From Acanthosepion pharaonis (lineage: Eukaryota > Mollusca > Cephalopoda > Sepiida > Sepiidae), in assembly GCA_903632075.3 (NCBI GenBank), contig CAHIKZ030005578.1, forward strand, positions 1,100,001 to 1,164,000: a stretch of 64,000 nucleotides of DNA, given 5' to 3'. Each line of letters opens with the position of its first letter. The stretch's first letter is position 1. The notes under the pieces are model-generated. The model did no database searches. It saw nothing but the letters and a program-made list of their open reading frames with translations, and was not told the DNA's origin. This document shows, one piece after another, positions 43,956 to 54,754 of the stretch. A program made the position numbers and the translations under genes.

Positions 43956-44001
<46 letters not shown>
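43921..44001. repeat. (TA)n microsatellite between two foldback elements
   Basis: Interrupted TA/ATATCT units followed by a pure TA run. Confidence 0.95.
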
Positions 44002-44004
<3 letters not shown>

Positions 44005-44890
44005 AAAGAAAAAACAGACCCCTTTAATATATCATTCATTATAATTTATTTCACCAAAAAATTTTATTTTTCTGGATCGTCAGACTTCACTTTATAAAGA
44101 TGAAAGAAAAATGAATTTAAAATTTACATATTTTTGAAGGGCAGTATTGCTTATATAAGGTGACAGAGGGTGGTGATGAATATGTGAGAGATATGGTCGA
44201 GTTTAGAGAAGGAAGGAGAGTTTTAAAATTTATTTTTATTTTTACTTTTATTACAATACTTAATATTGAGGAGGAAGGGGTAAGGATCAGACATTGACCT
44301 ATTTAATCGGTCAACTTAACGGAAATGATATGGAAAAAGAGAAAAAAAGGTGGGGGAGGAAAAAGTGGGAAGTAAAGAGATAAGAGATGTACGTAGGGTT
44401 TTTGGAGGAAGGAGAGGGGTAGTAGAGCTTTAGCAATTTAGATAAACACAGATTTTAACGTTTGATAGTAATTTAAATGTTTACAAACCTCACAAAGAAA
44501 TTAGATTTAATGCTTGTTAGCAATTTAAATATTTAACTTCTCCACCAATAAGTTAAGGATTTAATATAAACCGAATATTATATTAATAAACTAAATTAAA
44601 TAGGTCAATGTCTGATCCTTACCCCTTCCTCAATATTAAGTATTGTAATAAAAATAAAAGTAAATTTTAAAACTCTCTCTCCCCTCTCTAAACTCGACCA
44701 TGTCTCTCACACTATCCATACCACCCTCTATGTCACCTTATATAAACTTAATACATTCAAAAGTGTAAATTTTAAATTCATTTTTTCTTCTCACCTTTGA
44801 AAGTAAAGTCTGAAGATCCAGAGTTAAATAAAATTCTCTGGTGAAATAAATTATAACTAATGGAGCCTTAAAGTGGTCTTTTTTTTTCTT
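44005..44890. repeat. Foldback element with arms of about 300 bp
   Basis: The arms at about 44005-44330 and 44575-44890 are inverted copies over nearly their full length. Examples are GGTAAGGATCAGACATTGAC against its complement near 44605-44625, and the AAGTGAAGTCTGA / TCAGACTTCACTTT blocks. The spacer is about 245 bp. No coding content. Bounded on both sides by (TA)n. Confidence 0.75.
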
Positions 44891-44981
44891 TAAATTAAAT
44901 TATTCGGTCTGACTTAACATTGAGCTCTCAGGATTTCATCCTCCTTGGGATTATCCATACGGATTACCAAGATTATTTTAT

Positions 44982-44986
<5 letters not shown>

Positions 44987-45063
<77 letters not shown>
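44987..45063. repeat. (TA)n microsatellite
   Basis: About 38 TA units. Confidence 0.95.
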
Positions 45064-45065
<2 letters not shown>

Positions 45066-45148
45066 GGATAAAATGTTTCTGGCTCCACTTAAAAGCACAG
45101 TAAAAAAAATGCTGTCTGGCCATATACCTGAAAATGGTCATGTGTGCA

Positions 45149-45267
45149 GCTTATGGCCACATTACGTTAAAACACCGGATCCCATACGATCACCGAAATT
45201 AAGCAACGTCACGCTCGGTCAATATCTAGATGGGTGACTGCTTGAAAATACTAAGTGCTGTAAGCTT
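45149..45267 (+). pseudogene. 5S rRNA-derived sequence (119 nt; pseudogene or head of a 5S SINE)
   Basis: Collinear with animal 5S rRNA from end to end. It has GCTTATGGCCA at the start, ACACCGGATCCC, GATCACCGAAATTAAGCAACGT (box A region, 45188-45209), CTAGATGGGTGACTGCTTG (intermediate element and box C, 45226-45244), and GTGCTGTAAGCTT closing the terminal helix with the start. Substitutions are scattered, for example GCTCGGTCAATAT where GGGCCCGGTTAGTAC is usual. It is a single diverged copy, not a functional gene array. The downstream sequence shares a motif with 15984-16036, hinting at a SINE. Confidence 0.85.
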
Positions 45268-45326
45268 GGATGTACGGGTGGTGTAATGCATGATAGCTCA
45301 GAATTATTAATAGGATTTTCGTTAGG

Positions 45327-45402
45327 TTCGTTATATTCACTTATGTGCAAATACTTTTGGGAAATGTATGAATTCACATCTTCTCCGCCAACTATGGGTT
45401 AA
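45327..45402 (+). repeat. SINE core/tail-like motif downstream of the 5S-like sequence
   Basis: TTCACTTATGTG ... TCTCCGCCAACTATGGGTTAAT is a diverged copy of the motif at 15984-16036. The same order and similar spacing suggest a shared repeat domain. Confidence 0.45.
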
Positions 45403-45975
45403 TTAGTAAGACTTTCATCACTACAATCATTATTAACATCTCACACAAAACAAAAATAAATAAAATTGCGTATAAAATATTCAGATATCGACATTAAATA
45501 ACGTATACGCCGCTAAACAAAATCAACCAACCAATGCAGGAAAACCTTAGAATTAATATCAACGATTGACATTTTAAACAATTAAAATCATATTGCAAGT
45601 TCAGTCTTTTTTTAAAAATACGACGAGACTAACAATTCAGTATGCAAATACTGAAGCTGTTATTTAAATACCTTGGGATTCTCCATTACATATGAAGGGG
45701 AAAAATGTTGCATAAAATGTTGCCATGGCAATTTAAAACTAACAAATCGTTATACCAGATGAATGATTTCAAGTTTGTTTTATTGCTATCATCACAGATA
45801 AAAATCCTAATTATGATTTCATAATTACCAGAATTATACAGGTTAATTATGACGATAGTTTTAAAGGATTTTGTAAGTCATCTTATATGTAGATATAGTT
45901 TGATAATTTAATTTGTTCAACCTAACTAAATAGGGTACATAGATCTGAAACTTTATTTCATTTTGATTACTTCAG

Positions 45976-46105
45976 GTACAAAGCCCTCAAACAGTACCAA
46001 GAAACCATGTTTGCTGGGGGTAGAATTCGCAAGTTAGTGATGACAACTTGTATTGCTGACTGCAGATTATATAAACGAAGCCAGTATCGCGAAAAGAGAA
46101 AATAG
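45976..46105 (+). CDS. Candidate terminal exon, 42 codons, product unknown
   Basis: Acceptor TGATTACTTCAG, then an open frame with one leading base. It encodes YKALKQYQETMFAGG and a basic Cys-containing end (TTCIADCRLYKRSQYREKRK) to TAG at 46103-46105. Two AATAAA signals (46238-46243, 46248-46253) and a T-rich tract follow. No upstream exon was identified, and the family is unknown. It could be chance. Confidence 0.3.
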
Positions 46106-46237
46106 CTTGCTTCTATTCTCATCTACTGTAGAAGTCATCTTAACGGAAACCACGATCTAAGCTCACTGCAAGTAAGACAAAAAAAAAAACCTCTAAAACA
46201 ACTAATGTACGTTCATATACTGTGTGCTTAGATTGAA

Positions 46238-46253
46238 AATAAATGTGAATAAA
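46238..46253 (+). terminator. Two poly(A) signals (AATAAA)
   Basis: AATAAA twice, 4 bp apart, followed by TGTATTCTGTGA and a T-run resembling a downstream GU/U-rich element. They would serve the candidate exon at 45976. Confidence 0.35.
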
Positions 46254-46284
46254 ATGTATTCTGTGATTTTTTTTTGTATTACAG

Positions 46285-46401
46285 TTTACCAGTCGGAAGT
46301 TTTGGAGAAGTTATTTTAGGATTATTTTTCCAGTTATGCCCAAACAAAAAAAATAACCATATGGGCATATATAATGTAAAGTCTTTTTATGACCGAACAA
46401 A
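46285..46401 (+). CDS. Candidate internal exon, product unknown
   Basis: 117 bp with acceptor TTTTTTTTGTATTACAG and consensus donor GTAAGT. One frame is open, with one base in and two out, encoding LPVGSFGEVILGLFFQLC and more. Splice sites are good but no partner exons were found. Its position just after a poly(A) signal argues against belonging with the preceding candidate. Confidence 0.25.
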
Positions 46402-47490
46402 GTAAGTGAAGTGAAAATTATTGTTCAGAGAATTACATTAAGAAAACTTCCGAATAATAAATGGATAAAAAAAAGAAACGGAAATATTCGTATAATTTTT
46501 TTTTCGGGTTAAATTCTACTAACAGGGATGAATAAGTGAAGACTTTTTTTAACACTTGTTTTGGTGGTTGTTAATGTTATTGATTGTTAGTCTTATTTTG
46601 ACATGAAGGCGTTTATTGCTAATTCCCTTTAAAGTAAAAGGATAGTGATGTTGCAGCTGAGGTTAAACGAGAGAATGAAAAGGCCAACGAAACGTCACTG
46701 TTGTACCAACACGAGGTATTAAACGACAACGTCTAACAATTTGAATAGAATTTAATAAAAATTGTGTGAAAGAGAAAATGTGTTTTTAGAAGGGTTAAAG
46801 TGAGTTTGTAAAATATCTATTGCAATAAAGTTTGAAAAAAAAAAAAAACAAATGTAAAGCGTGTGCGTAATATATGTAGGTGCGAAAGTATATATTGTAC
46901 GTGTGCGAGTGTGTACGTATATTATTCATGGATAGAAGTAATTCACTTAGGAGGTTTCTTTTTCTGGCTTCGATGTAGTTGCTATTTGAGACAAAACTTA
47001 TCTCGCTTGTGTCGCTCTGAATGAGTGCTCGAATGCGTCATGTCTGCTCCCGTGTGTAGTTGCTGTGAGTACTTCACGTGTGTTCGCTGTGAGTCTCCCA
47101 AGTGGCTTTGAGTGTGTTCTTATATAGGCAGAAGATAGGCTCCAAATGAAAGTCAAAATTTAATATTGTGGGGGTTGTATTCCTATTGGTTAGGAAGGGT
47201 CACGTGATGAGATTACTTCTACGTCTACATCGGACGATACTAAGTTTGCTTTTACGGGTCCAGTTTTATGAAACTGAATTTGAAAATGTATTTTTAATTA
47301 TTTTTGTGTCTTTTCGAAGTCCCTGCACATTTTATGTAATATTTGTAGCTATTCCCCAAATATATTCTAGAGTATATAGATTCTTACAACTTAATAATTT
47401 CTTCGCTAGCAAATAACATTCAAAACTATAAAATATTCTTGGTTAGCCAATCCCTATTGTAGACTCCTGCTCAGGTACATTCGTGTTTGT
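46402..47490. other. Non-coding stretch with an LTR-like promoter region
   Basis: Read on the minus strand, CTATATAAGAACAC (about 47118-47131) precedes about 250 bp rich in CACA and AGC words. This could be an LTR U3/R boundary or chance. No flanking LTR partner was found. Confidence 0.25.
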
Positions 47491-47499
47491 TCAACACCC

Positions 47500-47835
47500 A
47501 CAGAGCCCAACTGTGGTTTATACTACAACTATGCTCAGTGGACATTAGTTACAGTTTCTGTAACTATGGTAATTATCTGTCGTGATCAACAGTCTGAACC
47601 AATCACCGGCGGCTACCAAATAGTTTCGTCTACTCATTTTCATTCACAAAGCTTGGGTCAACCCGTGGTATGGTTTTCAGGGGCTTTCCAAAAGGTGCAG
47701 CACGTTTGAAATCGCCTCTAAAAGCCGATAGCATCAAGAAATTGATGAAATTGGTGAAATTCGAACCCGGGGTCTCATGGTCGGAAAGCGAGCGTTCTAA
47801 CCACTTCACTTTGAAAACAATTTAATAGCACAACA
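47500..47835 (-). repeat. tRNA-derived SINE-like sequence
   Basis: On the minus strand, AAGTGGTTAGAACGCTCGC (box A-like) is followed by GACCCCGGGTTCGAATTTC (box B) at about 47763-47825. A non-tRNA tail runs toward 47500, containing the palindromic GTTACAGAAACTGTAAC. The acceptor helix is not intact, so it is not a working tRNA gene. Confidence 0.55.
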
Positions 47836-48039
47836 AATATCATCATGGTCACAAGCTTTTTAACAATTTCTCCTTTTGAAGTTAAATATTTTTATGCCTT
47901 TTGAGATGGCAGTGAATAAAATAAAATAAGTTATCCTAAATAAAAGTTTTTTTTTTAAATATTAATCAAAATGACTCTTAAGCAAAGTTTTTAGATAATA
48001 ATTTAACACTTAACATCCTATTAAAAATTCTGATTGGTA

Positions 48040-48305
48040 AATCAGGAAGAGGCAGCTGAAATTTCTGCGATACATAATGAGGAAGTGGGCCTAGAGAATC
48101 TGATACTCATGGGTCGAATAGTGGGAAAGAGAGACAATGGAAAACAACGCATGACATACCTGGCGGGCTTAAGCAAGTGAATGACAGAAAGTGGTCTCGG
48201 GGAGGAAGCAGAGGGAAGGAACTTGTTGAGAGCTGCAAGGGATAGAGGGAGGTGGAGAGACATGATCGCCTACGTCCTGAAAGGACATGGCACATAAAAA
48301 GAAAG
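48040..48305 (+). mobile_element. LINE 3' fragment (same type as 13695-14350)
   Basis: Broken + strand frames read RQLKFLRYIMRK and end in a DMIAYVLKGHGT type block, matching the C-terminal end of the RTE-like LINE. About 260 bp remain. Confidence 0.6.
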
Positions 48306-48757
48306 AAAAATTGGTAAATTATTATTTTAATTAAATATGAAATAGCTTCATTAAGTGAAGAATTTTCCCAGACAAAATATAAAATGCTTAGCCCTCGATA
48401 TTTGACTTTCCAAATTCGAAACACGTGCAAATGAGTGCCGCGCACAGACACACACATGAATATTCTTTCACAATAAAGGTATCTCAAAACATTTTTCAAA
48501 TTTAAAAATCAAATGGAGAATAAGTATTTTGGAACACTATGTTCTCCGTGTATAATAAAAGGAAGCATAACATGCGATAAATCATTCATTAAACTGTAAA
48601 CATGAAACCGAAAAATTGGAAATATAAATGTTGTTCGTCTTAAATAATCATCAGGATTATAAAACAATGTTATTTTTGTTAAGTTCAGTTTTAAAGTCAG
48701 AAATTTGAACGAATTTCAGTGAAGAGAAAAACTTTAATAAAAACAAGATAGAAAATG

Positions 48758-49650
48758 TGTGAGAATTACTTCTCACACAGTTTAACCCTTGGCAGAGACA
48801 AGAAAGACAAACAATTCAACAAGGCCTACCTTAAAACAAATTTTATTGTATCCTTGCAAAAAAAGATTATACCCTTTTTTGCCCCTGGGAACAGGGTAGG
48901 GTAGTTCTTCAATGAATAGGTAGTGTCTTTTACTTCTGTAGTACACAATCAGTCACTACGAGGTTAGAAAAGCTGTTTTTAGCTGGTCGTTGCTGAAGCA
49001 TTACCATTTCGGTTGCTGAAGTTGAAACTCGGCTATTGTAGAGTTTGTTCATAAAGTAAAGTTCTTCGTGTAAACGTACACATTTGACGACAGTCAATAA
49101 ATGACTGAATTATACAGCCTTGAAGGAAATAAGATGCTGGAACATGACGTCGTCTCTGAAGCAATTACCATTTGGTTGCTGAAAGGAATATTCAATGTCT
49201 AATTATTAGGCTTGGGCTTAAAAGGCTGTGCAAAGAAATTCAAAGTTGAGTCCGGACCATTCTAATATTAATCCGCAACTGTCTCTGAAGCATTACCATT
49301 TTGGTTGCTGAAGGCTAATTACAAATAGATTTGAGTGGACACTTCCAATGCTAATCTGAATTTGGTTGCTGGACATTCAATGCCTAATTATTTAGGCTTG
49401 GGCGCTAATAGCCCCTGTCAAATAGATTCAAATGAAGTCACATTTTGATTGCTGAAGGACATTCAATGCCTAATTATTTAGGCTTGGGCGCTAGTCCAAA
49501 TAGATTCAAATGAGTCCGGAACTTCCAATGAGTCAAAAGAGCGCGGGCGGGTTGTAAAATGCCCCCGAAAAAACCAAGTCAAAATTCGACCAATGAGATT
49601 GGTCGTTACAAAATTAGCCAATAGGAGCTTAAATTGTAGAATTTCTTACA
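48758..49650 (-). repeat. 3' LTR of the BEL/Pao element
   Basis: 893 bp, matching 53901-54754 over most of its length. Contains repeated units of the form CTGAAGCATTACCATTTGGTTG. Has an extra segment around 49310-49470 that the other LTR lacks. Confidence 0.9.
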
Positions 49651-49903
49651 CACTGCCAAGGAAGAAAGGAAAAAGTAATGGTTAATCATTACTTTTTTAA
49701 TAAAAAATAATGTAATTAAAGACTGTCAATAGGTGACAGTAACAAAGTTGTCCCTAGGGACTTAACTGTAGAATATTCCGTTAATTATTAATATTATTAA
49801 TTTTGATTATGCTGGCCTTGTCTGCTGTTAATTAAGTTTAGGTGATATGCTAAATTTGAGGGTAATCTCCTCCAAAGACCTTTTAATATCAGATATTCGG
49901 TTT

Positions 49904-51760
49904 TCAACAAATATATTTTTTTTTGGACCCTTTGCCGTTTAAAACCCACGAAAGGGCTACTTGAGCGTCTGACACAAGGTAAAGGGCAAGGATATTTATA
50001 GGCTTTAAGGCCGCTAAAAGCTGAGGGACATTTTTAAGGGCCAGATATATGGCCATAAGTTCCAGGGTAGGGAGTGATTTCCCCTTGATGGGAGCTACTT
50101 TGGCTTTGGCGAATAATAAGGAACATTGAGTTCCTTGTTTAGCGTACATAGTAAATCCAAAGGCCTGCTTTAGACGCATCGCAGAAGCAAATGAACTCAA
50201 CTGGGGAGTCTCCGAGAGTACGCATCTGGGGAACTGAATTTATAAATTATTTAATTCTTTAGCATGTATTCGCCACAAGTTTAGCAAATTCTCGGGAATC
50301 TGCTGATCCCATGATAAATTATTCTTCCATAATTGACTAATGAATATCTTCCCCCTGTACAGTTACAGGAAGAAGTAAAGATAATGGATCATATACGGAG
50401 GAAATCTGGGAAAGAACCCCACGCTTAGTATTGACATTGGAGTCTATAGCTGTGGGAATAAGTTTAATTGAATCTTGAATCGGGGAATAAAGATAACCCA
50501 ACACCTTTTCATAGGTGGGAAGCGGGGACGTAATTGAATCGTCTCCAACATTTTACTTTGCAGGTTCGACAATTGGAATTGCAGGACTGAAGTTCGAATC
50601 CTGCTTCCTTTAACCTACCCCGTACAGTGTTATAAACGTGAAGTAGAGAATCACGGTCACAGCTAGATGTGACCAAATTGTCAACATAAAAGTTGTTGTA
50701 AATGGTATGAGAGGCCAAATCAGCCTTGTATTTTTTCGCATGAAATTTAAGTATAAAACTCAAGATGAAAGGGCTGGCATTAAACCCGAAGATAATAGTA
50801 TTATATCTGTAAGTGCATAATTTGTCATTCACCTTAAGAAAAAAGCAAAAACTATTTTTGTCTTCAACAGATTTCAGGTGAATTTGTAGAAATGCTTTAC
50901 GCAAATCGCCCAAAAGAACATAATTATTCTTTCGTAACGTTAACAATAAATCCAATAATTGAGCAGTGAGATTAACGCCAGAATAAGCGGCGTCATTGAT
51001 TGAGGTACCCCCCCCCGCCGTCTCTTCAACGAACAGTTAAACGCGGGGCGGATTTTAGTAGTTACCCCTTGACCTTCCTTGAAGACAGGTCAATGGGGAC
51101 CCAAATATAATTCTCGTAAGTCCCCGGCAGGACCGAGAATGGTTCAATTATGCCACAGTGTTCGTACTCAATGAAGACTTTTAAATAATCATCGTACAGT
51201 CCCTTCCTGTTTAAGGACTCTGCCACTCTCTGCATTATTCTCAGAGAAGGCACATAATTGGACTCAACAGGAGAAAGCTTCTCGTAGTCCCAAGGTAGAT
51301 CAATATAGTATCTACCGTCCTTAAGAACGATAGACTCAAATTTCTTTATCTTCTCTTCATCAGGGGAAGACAACATTCTGTCTTAATCGCCCCCTATGGA
51401 ATCGAGAGAAGGAAATTTCTCTATCCCACGTTCGACCGACGATTCACAGAAGAAAGGCTGAAGTGCATCCTCGTACGAATGGACAGGATCCAAAACGCTG
51501 TCAATCAAATAAGAATGACAAGGAGGGAGTGAATTCACCACCTGATCAAAGGGTGGCAACTCTTCCTTAACAGGATTATGTGATAAAAATGTTCTTACTT
51601 CCCCAAAGGGAATGACATACTTGGAGATTTTCCAAGCGTTACCCACTAGGCCTCGGATCACACGGAGATTATTAATCCGTTGAATCAAGTCTAATCCAAT
51701 GATGCCATTAATAGCAGACCCATTTAGGTCTCTATAACCTGGACAGAGACGAAAACCTTC
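49904..51760 (-). pseudogene. BEL/Pao pol: protease end, reverse transcriptase and RNase H
   Basis: From high to low coordinate: a protease-like INGIIGLDLIQ (about 51680-51720), then the linker and RT start with LPWDYEKL and EYEHCGIIEP (51062-51376), reached after one in-frame TAA. The RT palm follows with LLGDLRKAFLQIHL and the catalytic YVDN in NNFYVDNLVTS (50509-50955). RNase H has KSLPTLELMAIYLAL (49904-50200). YVDN replaces the common YVDD; a D-to-N change at this position would normally abolish activity. A poly-C run near 51010 marks a further frame break. Integrase is absent. Confidence 0.85.
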
Positions 51761-51931
51761 CTTAATTAAGTTAGGTTATTTCGTCAAACCTGTCCACATT
51801 GAATCTCAGATTCAGATCCCCAGCAAATAAAGTGTTTTTGAAACCCTAATTTAAGGGATACATGTAGTTCCTGCAGGTTTAAGGAACTACTCCCAATCAT
51901 TGTATTTACAGGCATCTCAACCGATCTGGGT

Positions 51932-52936
51932 TTATATTTTACCCCAGAATTTAACTGTGTTAAAATAGCCTGTGAAAAGAAAGATCTTTGGCTGCCAGTA
52001 TCTAAAAGGCAGTAGAAGTAAACGGGGGTGTTTATTTACCCTCATAGAAATTTTGAGAACAGGGAAAATGCAATTTCCCTGCCCCGTTAAGGTAGTCCTT
52101 CCAACACAGGATTTTGAACTTTTAGGGCACATAATAGAATAGTGATTCTTAAGCCCACAAAAAGTGCAAGGGTAAGGGAATCCCTTAATCCCTTTGCAAT
52201 GCGAATCCAAGTGTCCACCTAGGCACTTGGTACACAAATTAAGTTCCTTGGCCCTCTGAAATTTATCTTCCAAGGCCTGATATTTGGTACACTCCTTAAC
52301 AGAATGATCCGTAGCCTTGCATAATTTACAGGTTTTAAAGACTTCGCCATTATTAGCGGGAGATTTGAAGGTATTCATGCCCTTCTTTACATTAGCGGAC
52401 TTGGAGCAAGACCCTGCCGCCATGTTGGCCTCGTTTCCCGAAGGAGGAGCCGCCATATTGAATGAGCAGTATTCCCGCCTTTTTTCATCCAAAGGAGACG
52501 CCATCAAGATATCAATTATGTCGAAAGTAAAGCACATAATGGAAGATAGAGAGGGAAATCTCTCATTTGATTTATTCATTACTTCCCTTCTCACACTGTT
52601 AGGGAATTTATTGAATAAGATGTGGGCCTTAATGGCCCCAGAAGTAGAATTATCTACGAAAAAATCTGTCCCGAAGGACTTATCTAACTCAGTTAAATCG
52701 AGTTTGGCTCGTTCAAGAAAAACTTTTAATTCCTTAAAATGAGTTATCCGTTCAGAAGGAGGAATAATTTCCTCAAATATTCGGTTTTTAATCAACAACG
52801 GATTCAAGTATTTATCTTTTAAACTAGCCAAAGCTAGGTCATAATTTTCTGGAGTTATATCCAAGCTGGAGGCGAGGTCAAATGCCTGCCCTCCCAACTT
52901 GGATTTCAACAGAAGCATCCTGTCTGCCTTTCCCAA
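51932..52936 (-). pseudogene. BEL/Pao gag with CCHC zinc knuckles
   Basis: An open stretch of about 330 codons on the minus strand. The first half is helical (KLGGQAFDLASSLDI, IIPPSERITHFKELKVFLER), like the capsid-type region of BEL/Pao gag. The second half has three knuckles: CKLCKATDHSVKEC, CTKCLGGHLDSHC and CTFCGLKNHYSIMC. The methionine at 52936 is internal. N-terminal gag sequence continues to about 53340 but is broken by stops and a frameshift. Gag packages the element's RNA in the established family. Confidence 0.85.
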
Positions 52937-53900
52937 GTTAGATGCACAAAATTCAAACCGTCCGAGGAAGGTCCTGAATTCAAAAATATCAGAAGCATTT
53001 GACCCTGAAAAAATGGGGCATTCTAGATTTAACCCTAAGGGTCCAATAGGAGCTGATTGAACAGTCTCGCTTCCACTTTTTAACTTGGTAGTTGTTCTCT
53101 GACGTTGGAAGAAAATTGTGTCGCATCATTACACAATTTCAACCGGGGGGGGGGGACTTTAAAATCAACTGATCCATCAAATCATCTAACTGTCAACCAT
53201 TTGTCGATGACAGATGTTTGATTCGATGGTAGTTAAGCTAGCACCATTTTCTTTCATCCATTCTACAGTGCTGCTAATACGAAACTTTTTGGCTTCAATC
53301 TTGGCGAACAAATCCTTCGAAGCCATAATTATTATTAGCCCGCAGGCAGAAAAAACAATAAAAACGAATTGTTTAAGCCAAACTTGCGGTCGACACCAAC
53401 TTCCAACTAGAAAAGTGCCGCACAGAACGAGAGAAATTTAAGTTTAGATTGGTGAGTTAAATAGGCGCCAACTTTCCATTAAAAAAAAAAAGGAAGGGGG
53501 AGAACAGGATTAATAATAAAAAACAAGAAGAATGTTTCTAACATTTTAGAACGACAGCAAAATTAATGGTCAAAGGGAATTAATTTTAACAAAGCCCCTC
53601 CGGCGAGAAGTTAAATTAAATTACTAATTTTTTTTTTTTTTTTTACAAATTGTAAAACATTTAAACAGCTGACACAGAAACCAGGATATTATATATAGTT
53701 AAATTAACTATAACACAATTCAATATCGAGAGAAATATTATTAACACTATTCCCTTTATTGAAAATGGAGAATTTAAAATTTAACTCATTTAACATTTAA
53801 ACTTTTGCAATTAAATCGAGCAAAAAAAAAATTATTTTTTTTAAACTATTAATTTTTTTTTGCAATAAAAACTATAAATCTTTTTTTGCAATAAAAACTA

Positions 53901-54754
53901 TGTGAGAATTTCTTCTCACACAGTTTAACCCTTGGCAGAGACAAGAAAGACAAACAATTCAACAAGGCCTACCTTAAAACTTAAAACAAATTTTATTGTA
54001 TCCTTGCAAAAAAAGATTTTGCCCTTTTTTGCCCCTGGGAACAGGGTAGGGTAGTTCTTCAATGAATAGGTAGTGTCTTTTACTTCTGTAGTACACAATC
54101 GGTCACTACGAGGTTAGAAAAGCTGTTTTTAGCTGGTCGTTGCTGAAGCATTACCATTTCGGTTGCTGAAGTTGAAACTCGGCTATTGTAGAGTTTGTTC
54201 ATAAAGTAAAGTTCTTCGTGTAAACGTACACATTTGACGACAGTCAATAAATGACTGAATTATACAGCCTTGAAGGAAATAAGATGCTGGAACATGACGT
54301 CGTCTCTGAAGCAATTACCATTTGGTTGCTGAAAGGAATCTTCTACAGCCTTGAAGGAAATAAGATGGGACATGAAGTCGACTGAAGCATTACCATTTGG
54401 TTGCTGAAAGGAATATTCAATGTCTAATTATTAGGCTTGGGCTTAAAAGGCTGTGCAAAGAAATTCAAAGTTGAGTCCGGACCATTCTAATATTAATCCG
54501 CAACTGTCTCTGAAGAATTACCATTTTGGTTGCTGAAGAACATTCAATGCCTAATTATTTAGGCTTGGGCGCTAATAGCCCAGTTAAATAGATACAAAAT
54601 GAATCCGGACACTTCCAATGCTAGTCCGCAACTGAGTCAAAAGAACGCGGGCCGTTGTAAAATGACCGCGAAAAAAACCAAGTCAAAATTCGACCAATGA
54701 GATTGGTCGTTACAAAATTAGCCAATAGGAGCTTAAATTGCAGAATTTCTTACA
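53901..54754 (-). repeat. 5' LTR of the BEL/Pao element
   Basis: 854 bp. Has an extra copy of the CTTGAAGGAAATAAGATG ... GCATTACCATTTGGTTGC unit (about 54340-54412) absent from the other LTR. The bases just inside it contain a duplicated TTTGCAATAAAAACTAT. No convincing primer-binding site was seen. Confidence 0.88.

Larger units (their letters stand above)
48758..54754 (-). mobile_element. BEL/Pao LTR retrotransposon, minus strand, integrase missing
   Basis: Two LTRs (48758-49650 and 53901-54754) flank a minus-strand interior. In order it holds gag with three CCHC knuckles, a protease-to-RT region, RT with YVDN, and RNase H. The LTRs begin TGTGAGAATT and end TTCTTACA as written on the + strand. 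AATG is found directly outside both ends (48754-48757 and 54755-54758), consistent with a 4-bp target duplication. Only about 250 bp lie between the RNase H region and the 3' LTR, so the integrase and the usual polypurine tract are gone. Gag and pol contain stops and frameshifts. Confidence 0.9.

Noticed and set aside
45149..45267. Functional 5S rRNA gene
   Set aside because: Too many substitutions, including the central region, and no tandem array or terminator-like T run directly after it.
46285..46401. Protein-kinase glycine loop suggested by GSFGEV
   Set aside because: Six residues only. No second glycine in the expected place and no other kinase motif nearby.
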